Assembly: GCA_014799955.1 (NCBI GenBank)
Contig: JAAVHB010000026.1
Location: forward strand, 1-38,173
DNA: 38,173 nucleotides
Reading direction: 5' to 3'
From: Butyrivibrio sp.
Lineage (GTDB): Bacteria; Bacillota; Clostridia; Lachnospirales; Lachnospiraceae
The notes beneath the pieces were generated by a model. The model saw only the letters and a list, made by a program, of their open reading frames with translations. It was not told the origin of the DNA and made no database searches. Positions 1 to 6,712 of this stretch are shown piece after piece (the first letter of the stretch is position 1; every line of letters begins with the position of its first letter). Both the position numbers and the translations under genes were made by a program.

Positions 1-448
1 TATCATTTCTCGATACCAGCATCGGAGCCAGTTTCGCAGGAAGCGACAGCAGTTTTGTTTTTATAGATACAAGCATATCTGTCATTACTCGTTCAACATC
101 CTCAGACTTATGTACTTCTCCCGTCATGGTCTTTAGCTTCAGTTCGGATATATGGCGCTTAACCCTTTCGTGTATTGCTTTTTCGGTGTCAAGGTCAAGC
201 TCTCCGTCCGGCGTGTCGGATTCCGCCGCCTCAATCGAAACCCTAAGAGTAAGGATATAATTTGTAATGGATTCCATGAGCTTGTAACGGCCCTTCGCCG
301 CCCGGACGATAATATTTTCTTCTGCAAGCTGTCTTATGCGACGGCCAGATACGCCGATGATTTTTTCAAGCGCCGCGCTGTTTACGGTTATGGCGCTTAT
401 GTCGGTTGTCTTGATGCTGTCTGCCGCATTATCATCAATTTTAGCCAT
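1..448 (-). CDS. Phage terminase small subunit, Nu1-like (3' end beyond window)
   Basis: The leftward reading frame stays open from the ATG at 446-448 to the window edge (149 codons), so the protein is cut at its C-terminus. The N-terminal third resembles a winged-helix DNA-binding domain: residues about 22-55 run from an AALEKIIGVSGRRIRQLAEE segment into a basic turn. The visible end contains LLSLPAKLAPML, a segment typical of the Nu1 family of DNA-packaging small subunits, which recognise phage DNA before the large subunit cuts and pumps it into the capsid. AGGGGGTG lies 7 bases before the ATG. The next gene to the left would be expected to be the large terminase subunit. The family call comes from the order of recognisable segments; no alignment was run. 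Confidence 0.75.
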   Translation of the reverse strand, partial: MAKIDDNAADSIKTTDISAITVNSAALEKIIGVSGRRIRQLAEENIIVRAAKGRYKLMESITNYILTLRVSIEAAESDTPDGELDLDTEKAIHERVKRHISELKLKTMTGEVHKSEDVERVMTDMLVSIKTKLLSLPAKLAPMLVSRND

Positions 449-783
449 GATTTATACACCCCCTTCGGAAATGGCAACTTTCAATAAAATTTTTCTGTGC
501 CTAGAAAATTTTTGCGCCTTTTGCACCCGCAAACGAAAAATAAATCCTGAAAGAACCTATTTTTCTTTGGGAAAATCTGCGAACATATTCACTAATAGTA
601 AATTATTTTTCCTCTATCCTCTTGACATATCTAATATTTTGTAAAATGCGCCCCTGATGCAAATCTACTATTTAATGCACTTAAAAATCATGCCCCGCAT
701 TTGACAGTTTCTTTATATGTCAAGTGCCATGGCAATAAAAAAAGAGCGTTCCGATTCGCTCTTGAATGTCAGGCGCCCAAAAT
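449..783. other. 335-bp AT-rich spacer inside the phage region
   Basis: No coding sequence is convincing here. It holds the terminator listed separately at 735-763 and the ribosome binding site of the terminase gene. A 10-bp sequence CTTGACATAT at 621-630 recurs inverted at 715-724, an inverted pair about 85 bp apart. No clear leftward promoter for the terminase gene was found. Confidence 0.5.
735..763 (-). terminator. Rho-independent terminator after the recombinase remnant
   Basis: Read leftward, the stem AAGAGCG/CGCTCTT (757-763 and 742-748) with an 8-base loop is followed by seven T residues. It lies just after the stop of the truncated recombinase at 784. Confidence 0.8.
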
Positions 784-1212
784 CTACCGCTTAAACGAAA
801 GATTCTTATATGCTTTATCTTTGCAATCTTGGTTGACACCTATATACCGCAGTGTGATATGAATGTCCGAGTGATTAAATATATCCATAAGTAAAGCCGC
901 ATCGTTTGTCTGCTTATACAGATGATAGCCGAATGTCTTTCGGAGCGTATGAGTTCCGATGCTGTCAAGCCCGAACTTCCTCCCTGCATTGGACAGAATG
1001 TTATAAGCCTGCTGTCTTGTGATTGCTTTGTTTGGCTCATGCGGATTTTTAAAGAGATATTCGTAATCTTTCTTATCCCTTATGTAATCCGCGAGAATTT
1101 TCTTAAGTTCCCTGTTAATTGGGAACCGCTTTTCTTTTTTAGTTTTCTTTTCCCGGCACGATATGAAATCCTTGTCCCGGACATCGCGCACACGCAACCG
1201 CTTCGCATACTT
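784..1212 (-). pseudogene. Tyrosine recombinase, N-terminal half missing
   Basis: The frame runs from just after a TAA at 1213-1215 to the stop at 784, about 142 codons. It matches the C-terminal catalytic part of small tyrosine recombinases: THTLRKTFG supplies the H-x-x-R box, FNHSDIHITLRYIG gives the H/W-box region and the active-site tyrosine, and KTKKEKRFPIN is the beta-hairpin with the catalytic lysine. The first catalytic arginine and the N-terminal DNA-binding part are absent. The frame starts around LRVRDVRDKDF, which normally follows the first arginine box. No ATG or ribosome binding site fits this frame; the only start is TTG at 1197. It is probably non-functional. Such short recombinases often sit next to the small terminase in Firmicutes phages, so it need not be the integrase that inserted the prophage. 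Confidence 0.7.
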
Positions 1213-1225
1213 TTAACTAATACAT

Positions 1226-1231
1226 ATTATA
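1226..1231 (-). promoter_or_regulatory. Extended -10 promoter element facing the recombinase remnant
   Basis: Read leftward the sequence TGCTATAAT gives a perfect extended -10 box. No -35 hexamer is visible at the usual distance. Instead the upstream side holds the iterons at 1242-1284, which suggests a promoter that depends on an activator. Confidence 0.45.
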
Positions 1232-1241
1232 GCACTCTCAA

Positions 1242-1284
1242 CACGACATTTCCACGACATATTTCACGACATATTTCACGACAT
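1242..1284 (-). repeat. Four tandem 12-bp iterons (ATGTCGTGAAAT)
   Basis: On the leftward strand the unit ATGTCGTG occurs four times, at 1277-1284, 1265-1272, 1253-1260 and 1242-1249, spaced 12, 12 and 11 bases. The first two share the full unit ATGTCGTGAAAT. The array ends 10 bases before an extended -10 box, about one helical turn per unit, as expected for a cooperative activator or recombination accessory protein. The RinA/ArpU-like protein encoded just upstream is a candidate ligand; this is inference. Confidence 0.7.
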
Positions 1285-1329
1285 CCCATTTTGACTGAAA
1301 GCCTTGATTTTACTTGATTTCTTGTTGAA

Positions 1330-1349
1330 TTGTACTCAAAAAAGTACAA
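1330..1349. repeat. Inverted repeat TTGTACT/AGTACAA
   Basis: Perfect 7-bp arms at 1330-1336 and 1343-1349 separated by six bases, shortly after the stop of the late regulator. There is no T-run on either side, so it is a weak terminator candidate and more likely a protein site. Confidence 0.4.
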
Positions 1350-1377
1350 CAAAAAGTGAATCAAAAAAATTGACTTT

Positions 1378-1845
1378 TTACAGTTCAAAAACTCTCGACG
1401 CTTCCTTCATCTGCTTCTCTATCCGCTGAAGCTGACGCTCAGATATTCCGATAGTTTCAGCCGCCTTATATTGCGTCATGGAAAAGATAACGCGATAAAT
1501 AAATATAAGCTGCTCCAATCCCCCCAAGGCCTCAGCAGCCCTCAACAAGTTGCATCGGCGGCGGCGCAATGATTTTATAGTCGCCCATTCCCGCTCAATG
1601 TATTCTTTGTCTTTGGCTATCGCCTGTACTGCGTCCGGGAATTCCATATGAGAAAAGCCGGCCTTTGGCATATCCGAATATCTTATGCCTCCGATACCTG
1701 ACGGTCCATACATACCGGACATTCTTTTAACTTTTTCAATACTCTTTTTGTGGTTCCTTATTTTCTCTTTGCTCATGAGGATTTGAAAATCAATATCCTT
1801 TATAAGTTTTCCTTCCTGTAAGTTTGGTATTCTTGGCGCTGACAT
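1378..1845 (-). CDS. RinA/ArpU-like phage late transcriptional regulator
   Basis: 155 residues from the ATG at 1843-1845, chosen because AGGGGG lies 7 bases upstream; the frame extends further upstream without a ribosome binding site. The N-terminal half is helical and charged, with a central RRRRCN basic stretch. The C-terminal 40 residues form a sigma-70 region 4-like helix-turn-helix (MTQYKAAETIGISERQLQRI). That layout and its place upstream of terminase are typical of RinA/ArpU-type activators of phage packaging and late genes. It probably drives the leftward late operon that begins with the recombinase remnant and terminase genes. The match is by pattern, and a DUF1492-type label is equally possible. 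Confidence 0.65.
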   Translation of the reverse strand: MSAPRIPNLQEGKLIKDIDFQILMSKEKIRNHKKSIEKVKRMSGMYGPSGIGGIRYSDMPKAGFSHMEFPDAVQAIAKDKEYIEREWATIKSLRRRRCNLLRAAEALGGLEQLIFIYRVIFSMTQYKAAETIGISERQLQRIEKQMKEASRVFEL

Positions 1846-1857
1846 CTTACAGCCCCC

Positions 1858-1886
1858 TTGATTTATAGCTAGAAATTTGCTATAAT
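1858..1886 (+). promoter_or_regulatory. Sigma-A type promoter, rightward
   Basis: TTGATT at 1858-1863, a 17-base spacer and TATAAT at 1881-1886. Transcription would start near 1893 and run away from the late regulator, antisense to its leader. Confidence 0.6.
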
Positions 1887-1892
1887 TATTAA

Positions 1893-1949
1893 AGGTTCTA
1901 AAATAAATTATCTTAACGAAGGAAAGCGGATGGCAGCCGCTTTTTTTCG
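1893..1949 (+). ncRNA. Candidate short terminated transcript
   Basis: A strong promoter ends at 1886 and a terminator hairpin follows almost at once. The arms at 1917-1929 and 1937-1949 pair over 13 positions with two G-U pairs around a 7-base loop, and the 3' arm carries seven T residues at 1941-1947. The product would be about 55 nt, antisense to the 5' leader of the late regulator. It may be a regulatory RNA or an attenuated leader. Existence is inferred from sequence alone. Confidence 0.4.
1917..1949 (+). terminator. Rho-independent terminator, rightward
   Basis: Core stem AAGCGG/CCGCTT with loop 1930-1936 and a T7 run. On the opposite strand the T-run becomes an A-run before the stem, so it acts only rightward. 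Confidence 0.65.
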
Positions 1950-2078
1950 TTTTCACCTTTTAATGTTTGGTGTCTGTAATTGTCCAACTTCCAAGATTGC
2001 TTACCATATCAAAGCCCTAATCCAGTTGTATTAATTACACCATTTCTACACCAATTTCGCATTCGTTTATATACCAAC

Positions 2079-2154
2079 ATATCCGATTATATCTTTGACA
2101 CTCGTTCAAACTCCTTGATTATAAAGGATTCCATGCTAATATATCCGATTATAT
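2079..2154. repeat. Direct repeat ATATCCGATTATAT, two copies 62 bp apart
   Basis: Identical 14-bp copies at 2079-2092 and 2141-2154. The second copy forms the core of the palindrome at 2136-2157. The spacing suggests a looped or paired protein site, or arm sites left from an integrated element. Confidence 0.55.
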
Positions 2155-2171
2155 TAGTTTATATAAACTAA
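2136..2171. promoter_or_regulatory. Two overlapping palindromes, candidate operators
   Basis: The first has perfect 8-bp arms CTAATATA/TATATTAG around TCCGAT (2136-2157). The second is the perfect 18-bp palindrome TTAGTTTATATAAACTAA at 2154-2171. They share four bases. They sit about 90 bp before the promoter of the membrane protein/XRE gene pair. Confidence 0.5.
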
Positions 2172-2256
2172 GTTTTTCATTTTAAAACAAAACAGAGAAC
2201 GCTGTCAACTGCGCGGTATGTTCCTACATTTATTTTTGACAAAATGTAAAATATAC

Positions 2257-2285
2257 TTGACATTAATTTTTGCGGATGTTAGTAT
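2257..2285 (+). promoter_or_regulatory. Promoter of the membrane protein/XRE/ABC genes
   Basis: TTGACA at 2257-2262, 17-base spacer, TAGTAT at 2280-2285. Start of transcription is expected near 2292, about 35 bases before the ATG at 2326. Confidence 0.75.
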
Positions 2286-2325
2286 AAACCCAGACAGAAA
2301 TTTATCAAGTAAAGGAGCAAAGATT

Positions 2326-2847
2326 ATGGGAGATTTTAAACCCGGCATTTTTTTGGTATTATTCTTAATATTTTTCGCCCTTCTCTGGATTGTATTTGTA
2401 AAGCTCGGACGTCAGCAGGACAGATATGACGAAAGACAGGAGCTCAACAGGGGAAAGGCGTACAAGGCAGCCTTCGCCACGGTCTGCATATGGGAGCTGC
2501 TTTACTACGCCGTTAAAAGCGGCGGGATAAATATTCCGGCGGAGGACAGCCTGATGGCAATTGCCGGGGTTCTCGTAAGTATATGCGTTTATGCGGTCCT
2601 CTGTATTTTTACGGACGCGTACTTTCCGATTAACCGCAGCAGCAACGGAATCATTGCATTATGGATTACCATCGCGGTAATGAATATAGCAATCGGAATA
2701 CGGAACATAGCCGACGGAAAGATGATTACGGACGGAAGACTGAATTTCCGTGCGTCGGGAATGTTAGGAGGCGTAATTATTTTAATTGTTGCAATAGCGT
2801 GCATTGTAAGAAAAATTGTCCTCAAAGACATCGAAACCGAGGATTAA
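2326..2847 (+). CDS. Small integral membrane protein of unknown function
   Basis: 173 residues from the ATG at 2326, preceded by AAAGGAG; the open frame starts earlier but without a ribosome binding site. Four hydrophobic segments are visible at about residues 7-24, 44-60, 72-91 and 109-124, with another near 144-162. A short charged stretch (RQQDRYDERQELNRGKAYK) after the first segment resembles the DUF2178/DUF3796-type membrane proteins that are usually paired with a small XRE regulator, as here. The XRE gene starts 12 bases after its stop, so the two are almost certainly co-transcribed. Function is unknown; a sensing or self-regulating partner of the XRE protein is a guess from pairing alone. 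Confidence 0.75.
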   Translation: MGDFKPGIFLVLFLIFFALLWIVFVKLGRQQDRYDERQELNRGKAYKAAFATVCIWELLYYAVKSGGINIPAEDSLMAIAGVLVSICVYAVLCIFTDAYFPINRSSNGIIALWITIAVMNIAIGIRNIADGKMITDGRLNFRASGMLGGVIILIVAIACIVRKIVLKDIETED

Positions 2848-2859
2848 GGTGAGTGTAGC

Positions 2860-3054
2860 ATGAAAAATCTTAAGCTGAAATCGGCGCGTGCCGCTCTCGA
2901 TATGTCCCAACAGGAGCTCGCCGATGCGGTCGGCGTATCAAGGCAGACCGTAAACGCAATCGAACGCGGGGATTACAACCCCACCATCAGGCTTTGCCTT
3001 GCCATATGCAAAAAGCTCGGCAAGTCCCTCGACGAATTATTCTGGGAGGATTAG
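2860..3054 (+). CDS. Small XRE-family transcriptional regulator
   Basis: 64 residues, essentially a single helix-turn-helix of the Cro/C1 type: MSQQELADAVGVSRQTVNAIE is the HTH core at about residues 14-34, and the end LGKSLDELFWED is typical of the YozG-like one-domain regulators. It has no ligand domain. GGTGAG precedes the ATG. It follows the membrane protein by 12 bases and precedes an ABC transporter by 136 bases. Proteins of this type commonly repress their own operon; the paired hairpins at 3098-3168 or the palindromes near 2150 could be its sites, but this is inference. Confidence 0.85.
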   Translation: MKNLKLKSARAALDMSQQELADAVGVSRQTVNAIERGDYNPTIRLCLAICKKLGKSLDELFWED

Positions 3055-3097
3055 GAAGATATTGAAAAAAATATCTCTTACCTATATAATATCATTA

Positions 3098-3168
3098 TGC
3101 GCCGAAATACGGCGCAATATCAATGAAACACCATTCGGGTATACCACTATGCGCTGAAAAACGGCGCA
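3098..3168 (+). repeat. Two copies of a GC-rich hairpin in an AT-rich spacer
   Basis: TGCGCCG-aaata-CGGCGCA at 3098-3116 and TGCGCTG-aaaaa-CGGCGCA at 3150-3168 are 52 bases apart and are each followed by a similar tail (AATATCAATGAA, AAAATCAAGGAA). They lie between the XRE gene and the ABC genes. No T-run follows, so they are not terminators. They may be operators or RNA elements adjusting the level of the transporter. Confidence 0.55.
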
Positions 3169-3190
3169 AAATCAAGGAAAGGAACACATC

Positions 3191-4111
3191 ATGGATTATA
3201 TTTTAACCTCTGATAATATCAGCAAGCAGTATAAGCATGTCAAAGCTGTCGATTCTGTGAGCCTGCACGTCCCCAAAGGCGCGATTTACGGCTTCATAGG
3301 GCGGAACGGAGCCGGAAAAACCACAACTCTTAAAATTTTCAGCGGTCTTGCCTCTCCGACCTCGGGCAGCTTTACGGTATTCGGCTGTAACGGCGACGAA
3401 CTGAGAAGAAAAAATATGTTTTCGCGTATCGGCATTCTCATTGAAAATCCGGGACTTTATCTCGATATGAGCGCCTACGACAATCTCAGAATGAAATGCC
3501 TTTATGCCGGAATAAAGGACAAAAACTATATAAACGAACTGCTTTCGCTCGTCGGGCTTGACGGCGCGGGACGCCGTCCGACCAGAAACTTTTCGCTCGG
3601 AATGAAGCAGCGTCTCGGTATCGCCATAGCGCTCGTGGGAAATCCCGAAATTCTTTTCCTGGACGAGCCGATTAACGGTCTTGACCCTCAGGGAATCGCG
3701 GAAATACGCGAGACAATCGTCCGTCTAAACAAGGAAAAGGGGCTTACGATTATTATCTCCAGCCATATTCTTGAAGAGCTTTCAAAGGTTGCAACAAATT
3801 ACGGAATCATAAACAACGGAAAGCTCATCGCGGAGCTGACCGCCGAGGAGCTTTCCTCAAGATGCGAGTCAAGAATCGTTTTCAAGCTTTTTGACGTACA
3901 GTCCGCCTGCAATATGCTCAACAGCATGGGAATCACGCGTTTTAAGGTTGTTGACCCGGGTACTGTTCACGTATTCGAAAGGCTTGACCAAATCGCCCAG
4001 ATAGGTATGGCGCTTGCCAAGGCGGACATACTTATATCCGGTATGTGGATAGAGTCCGCAGGAATCGAGGAATTTTTCTTCAACATGACAGGAGGTGTTC
4101 ACAATGCTTAA
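3191..4111 (+). CDS. ABC transporter ATP-binding protein, BcrA/CcmA type
   Basis: 306 residues. Walker A GRNGAGKTT at about 37-45, signature NFSLGMKQRLG near 138-148, Walker B ILFLDEPINGLDP near 160-172 and the switch histidine in ISSHILEE. The C-terminal extension of about 90 residues is usual for the bacitracin/lantibiotic-export type. It would power the membrane protein encoded just after it; the two genes overlap by 8 bases. GGAAAGGAA lies upstream of the ATG. Substrates of this class include peptide antibiotics, but nothing in the sequence fixes the substrate. The upstream XRE gene suggests regulated expression. Confidence 0.9.
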   Translation: MDYILTSDNISKQYKHVKAVDSVSLHVPKGAIYGFIGRNGAGKTTTLKIFSGLASPTSGSFTVFGCNGDELRRKNMFSRIGILIENPGLYLDMSAYDNLRMKCLYAGIKDKNYINELLSLVGLDGAGRRPTRNFSLGMKQRLGIAIALVGNPEILFLDEPINGLDPQGIAEIRETIVRLNKEKGLTIIISSHILEELSKVATNYGIINNGKLIAELTAEELSSRCESRIVFKLFDVQSACNMLNSMGITRFKVVDPGTVHVFERLDQIAQIGMALAKADILISGMWIESAGIEEFFFNMTGGVHNA

Positions 4112-4904
4112 CGCGCTTAAAATGGATTTTTACAGATTCAGGAAAACAAAGAGCCTCTACATAATACTGGCTGCCGCCGTCGCCATGTGCGCCTTTACCA
4201 TATGGAGTATGTACCTTATGTCCAGCCCCGCCATAACGGAAAGCGGAATTCCCCTGCCCGACGGCTTTGACGCCTTGGTTCCCAAGACCGTTGACGGCTA
4301 TGTTGATTCGTTTTTTCAGGGAAATTTCGTGGTTCTTTTTACCGTGATTTTCGCCGTGATTTTCTGTAATACGGAGCACCGCGGAGGCTTTATAAAAAAC
4401 ATCGCCTCAGTCACCTCCAACAGAATCGGACTTGTTTTATCAAGAACGGTAGTTATACTTGCCGCCGACATTCTGATTCATATTGTGACTTCCGCCTGCG
4501 TTTTCATCGCCTGCTTCGGGATTATGGGTATAAACGAAATCGTAAATCCGTCCGGAATCGCGCTCACAATTCTTATCAGCATTGTTATGAATCTGGCTCT
4601 CGGCGCGCTCTCGATGATGCTTTTCATGCTGTGCCGCAAAATTATACTGCCCCTGATTTCCGGCATCGTGTATGTGCTTATGGGCGGCACCGTATATTCC
4701 CTTGTGGATTTGATTTTCAACAAGCTCATAGGGCTGTCCGAATTCAGGGTTGAAAAGTACACGACCTTGGGCAATATGCTTTATTATGTCAATACAAGCG
4801 CCTCCGGCAAAGATTATATTCGAGCTGTGCTTGTGTCTCTTATCGTGCTTGTGATAAGCGTAATTGTTTCATGGCAGTCGCTTAACCGCAAGGACATTAA
4901 GTAA
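4104..4904 (+). CDS. ABC transporter permease, ABC-2 type
   Basis: 266 residues from the ATG at 4104, chosen because GGAGG lies 8 bases upstream; a GTG at 4095 in the same frame overlaps that site and is less likely. Six hydrophobic segments are visible, starting with LYIILAAAVAMCAFTIW near residue 20, followed by a short extracellular loop and five more down to VLVSLIVLVISVIVSW at the end. This is the usual ABC-2 fold partner of the ATPase encoded upstream. The overlapping genes imply a 1:1 complex in the membrane. Substrate unknown. Confidence 0.88.
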   Translation: MLNALKMDFYRFRKTKSLYIILAAAVAMCAFTIWSMYLMSSPAITESGIPLPDGFDALVPKTVDGYVDSFFQGNFVVLFTVIFAVIFCNTEHRGGFIKNIASVTSNRIGLVLSRTVVILAADILIHIVTSACVFIACFGIMGINEIVNPSGIALTILISIVMNLALGALSMMLFMLCRKIILPLISGIVYVLMGGTVYSLVDLIFNKLIGLSEFRVEKYTTLGNMLYYVNTSASGKDYIRAVLVSLIVLVISVIVSWQSLNRKDIK

Positions 4905-4910
4905 AATAAT

Positions 4911-4967
4911 ACCGCCCGTCCTGAGGTCAGCAGCATTGCTGTCCGCAGGATGGGCGGTTCTTTTTCA
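4911..4967. terminator. Bidirectional terminator between the ABC genes and gltX
   Basis: Long stem ACCGCCCGTCCTG/CAGGATGGGCGGT with an internal loop, followed rightward by TTCTTTTTC and leftward by TATTATTTT. The convergent ABC operon and gltX both end here. Confidence 0.85.
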
Positions 4968-4974
4968 AATAACT

Positions 4975-6630
4975 CTATCCGATTACACCGTTAATCTTCT
5001 CTCTCATGGCATCTTCTCCGATAATGTGGATGATGCTCCACAAATCGGGCGTGTTGGCTGTTTTCGTCACCGCAATCCTGACAACCTCAGCCACATCGGA
5101 AATACTGCCCTTGAAAGCGTCGGGCTGTGCCTTATATGCCTTCATATCCGAAGCAAAGCCGTGCCTGTCGGCAATACCCTTAAGCTTGTCAAACCACGCC
5201 TGATTGTCGTCCTCATGGCTGTAGCCCTCAAGATAATCCCTAAGAATCGCCGAGACCTCGTCCTTATCCAGTCTGAATCCGTCCTTTGCCTCGCTTTTTT
5301 CCGTGTCGAAAAAATATCCGATAAGCTCAAAAATCTGCCTCGCGTAAACAAAATCCTTGCGTCTTCTTTTCATGCCGATTCCCATGTAAAGTCTCAGAAT
5401 CGCGAGCAGCTTTTCTCTGTCGTCAAACCATACCTTTGCATTATCAGGCTCATTTTCCTCCGCCCACGATTTAAGGAAATCATACATTTCCTCCTCGGAA
5501 AGCTTTGCAAGCTCGTTTTTGCAGATATTGTGCAGCTTGTCCTTGTCAAAAAGTGCACCCGACTGGCTCATTTTTTCAACGGTGAAAGGAAATTCGCTTA
5601 TATCCTTGTCCGGAAATTTCTCGTACCACTCCTCAAAATTGGAGTTCAGAAGCGTCATGAGATATACCTTCATTGCGCGCGGATGATATCCGTCCTTACG
5701 GTAATAATCGAGCGAAAGCTCGGGGTCCTTTCTCTTGGAAAGCTTACGCTTTCCTCCCGTTTCCTCGTCAAATTTCATAAGATGCGCCGTATGCCCGTAC
5801 GCCGGCATCTTAAAGCCGAGCACATGGAAAAGCTCATAGTGCGTAGGCACGGACGCAAGCCACTCTCCGCCCCTTATGACCATTGTTGTTCTCATTAAGT
5901 GGTCGTCAACCGCATGCGCAAAATGATACGTCGGCACGCCGTCCCGCTTCAGAAGCACAATGTCGTGAATGTTTTCGGGGAGCTTTATTTCACCCATAAT
6001 ACTGTCGTTAAAGGTAATCTCCCTGCCCTGCTGTCCCTGTGAGCGCAGACGGAGCACATAGCTTTCACCTGCCGCAAGCTTCGCCTCTATCTCCTCAAGC
6101 GTGAGGCTGCGGCAAAGCGCGTATTCTCCGTAATATCCGGTCAGAACCTTTGCCTCCTCCTGTCGCACTCTCACCTTTTCAAGCTCCTCCTCGCCGCAGA
6201 AGCACGGGTAAGCAAGCCCCCGCTCCACCAGGCTTTTGGCATATGCATGATATATTTCCACACGCTGACGCTGAAAATACGGTCCGTACGCGTTCTGCGG
6301 AGCGTCATCGTCAAATCCTGCTCCCTCGTCAAATTCTATATCAAAATATCTGAGCACGTTTATGATGGTTTCCACAGCGCCGTCCACCTTGCGCTTCTCG
6401 TCCGTATCCTCAATCCTCAGATAAAAAACGCCGCCGTTTCTGTGCGCAATCCGCTCGTCCGCAAGCGCGCTGTAAAGATTTCCCAGATGAATGAAGCCCG
6501 TGGGACTGGGCGCCATTCTCGTAACCTGCGCCTTGGCGGGAAGCTTTCTATACGGGAATTTTTCCTCATAATAATCCGGCGTGTTCACCACGTCGGGAAA
6601 GAGGAGCTTTGCTAATTTTGCGTTATCCAT
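4975..6630 (-). CDS. gltX: Glutamate--tRNA ligase
   Basis: 551 residues from the ATG at 6628-6630, which has GGAGGG 7 bases upstream; the frame is open further upstream but without a start signal. The class I synthetase HIGH motif appears as PSPTGFIHLGN at residues 41-51 and the KMSKS loop as RKLSKRKDPE near residue 300. The protein charges tRNA(Glu) with glutamate using ATP. The long C-terminal anticodon-binding region (from about residue 370) is charged and helical. Length and motif spacing fit the longer GluRS form of Clostridia. Whether it also charges tRNA(Gln) cannot be read from the sequence. It has its own promoter (6673-6701) and terminator, so it is a single-gene unit. Confidence 0.93.
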   Translation of the reverse strand: MDNAKLAKLLFPDVVNTPDYYEEKFPYRKLPAKAQVTRMAPSPTGFIHLGNLYSALADERIAHRNGGVFYLRIEDTDEKRKVDGAVETIINVLRYFDIEFDEGAGFDDDAPQNAYGPYFQRQRVEIYHAYAKSLVERGLAYPCFCGEEELEKVRVRQEEAKVLTGYYGEYALCRSLTLEEIEAKLAAGESYVLRLRSQGQQGREITFNDSIMGEIKLPENIHDIVLLKRDGVPTYHFAHAVDDHLMRTTMVIRGGEWLASVPTHYELFHVLGFKMPAYGHTAHLMKFDEETGGKRKLSKRKDPELSLDYYRKDGYHPRAMKVYLMTLLNSNFEEWYEKFPDKDISEFPFTVEKMSQSGALFDKDKLHNICKNELAKLSEEEMYDFLKSWAEENEPDNAKVWFDDREKLLAILRLYMGIGMKRRRKDFVYARQIFELIGYFFDTEKSEAKDGFRLDKDEVSAILRDYLEGYSHEDDNQAWFDKLKGIADRHGFASDMKAYKAQPDAFKGSISDVAEVVRIAVTKTANTPDLWSIIHIIGEDAMREKINGVIG

Positions 6631-6672
6631 ATAACCCTCCGAATGTATTATATTCCTGACATCAACGCTTAT

Positions 6673-6701
6673 ATTATAATAAATGGGGAATAAAGTTACA
6701 A
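6673..6701 (-). promoter_or_regulatory. gltX promoter
   Basis: Read leftward: TTGTAA (6696-6701), 17-base spacer, TATAAT (6673-6678). It lies 43 bases upstream of the gltX ATG and just before the end of the GTPase gene. No T-box structure is visible in the short leader. Confidence 0.7.
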
Positions 6702-6712
6702 GTGCGAATTTT

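Larger units (their letters stand above)
1846..2325. other. 480-bp non-coding junction between phage and host genes
   Basis: No coding sequence is convincing. The stretch is very AT-rich and holds a rightward promoter and terminator (1858-1949), a 14-bp direct repeat ATATCCGATTATAT at 2079-2092 and 2141-2154, two overlapping palindromes (2136-2171) and the promoter of the next gene (2257-2285). The right end of the prophage probably lies in this stretch, but no attachment-site duplication can be shown because the other end is outside the window. Confidence 0.5.

Noticed and set aside
1980-2171. Open rightward frame of 63 codons in the phage/host spacer
   Set aside because: No ribosome binding site, AT-driven composition and it runs through the repeats and palindromes; the protein has no recognisable pattern.
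2218-2325. Upstream extension of the membrane protein frame to 2218
   Set aside because: It would cover the -35 and -10 boxes; the ATG at 2326 has AAAGGAG just upstream.
4864-5898. Long rightward frame of 344 codons over gltX
   Set aside because: It is the reverse complement shadow of the glutamyl-tRNA synthetase, which has clear HIGH and KLSKR motifs, a promoter and a terminator.
6631-6712. T-box riboswitch before gltX
   Set aside because: The leader from the promoter to the ATG is under 40 bases and has no specifier or antiterminator structure.
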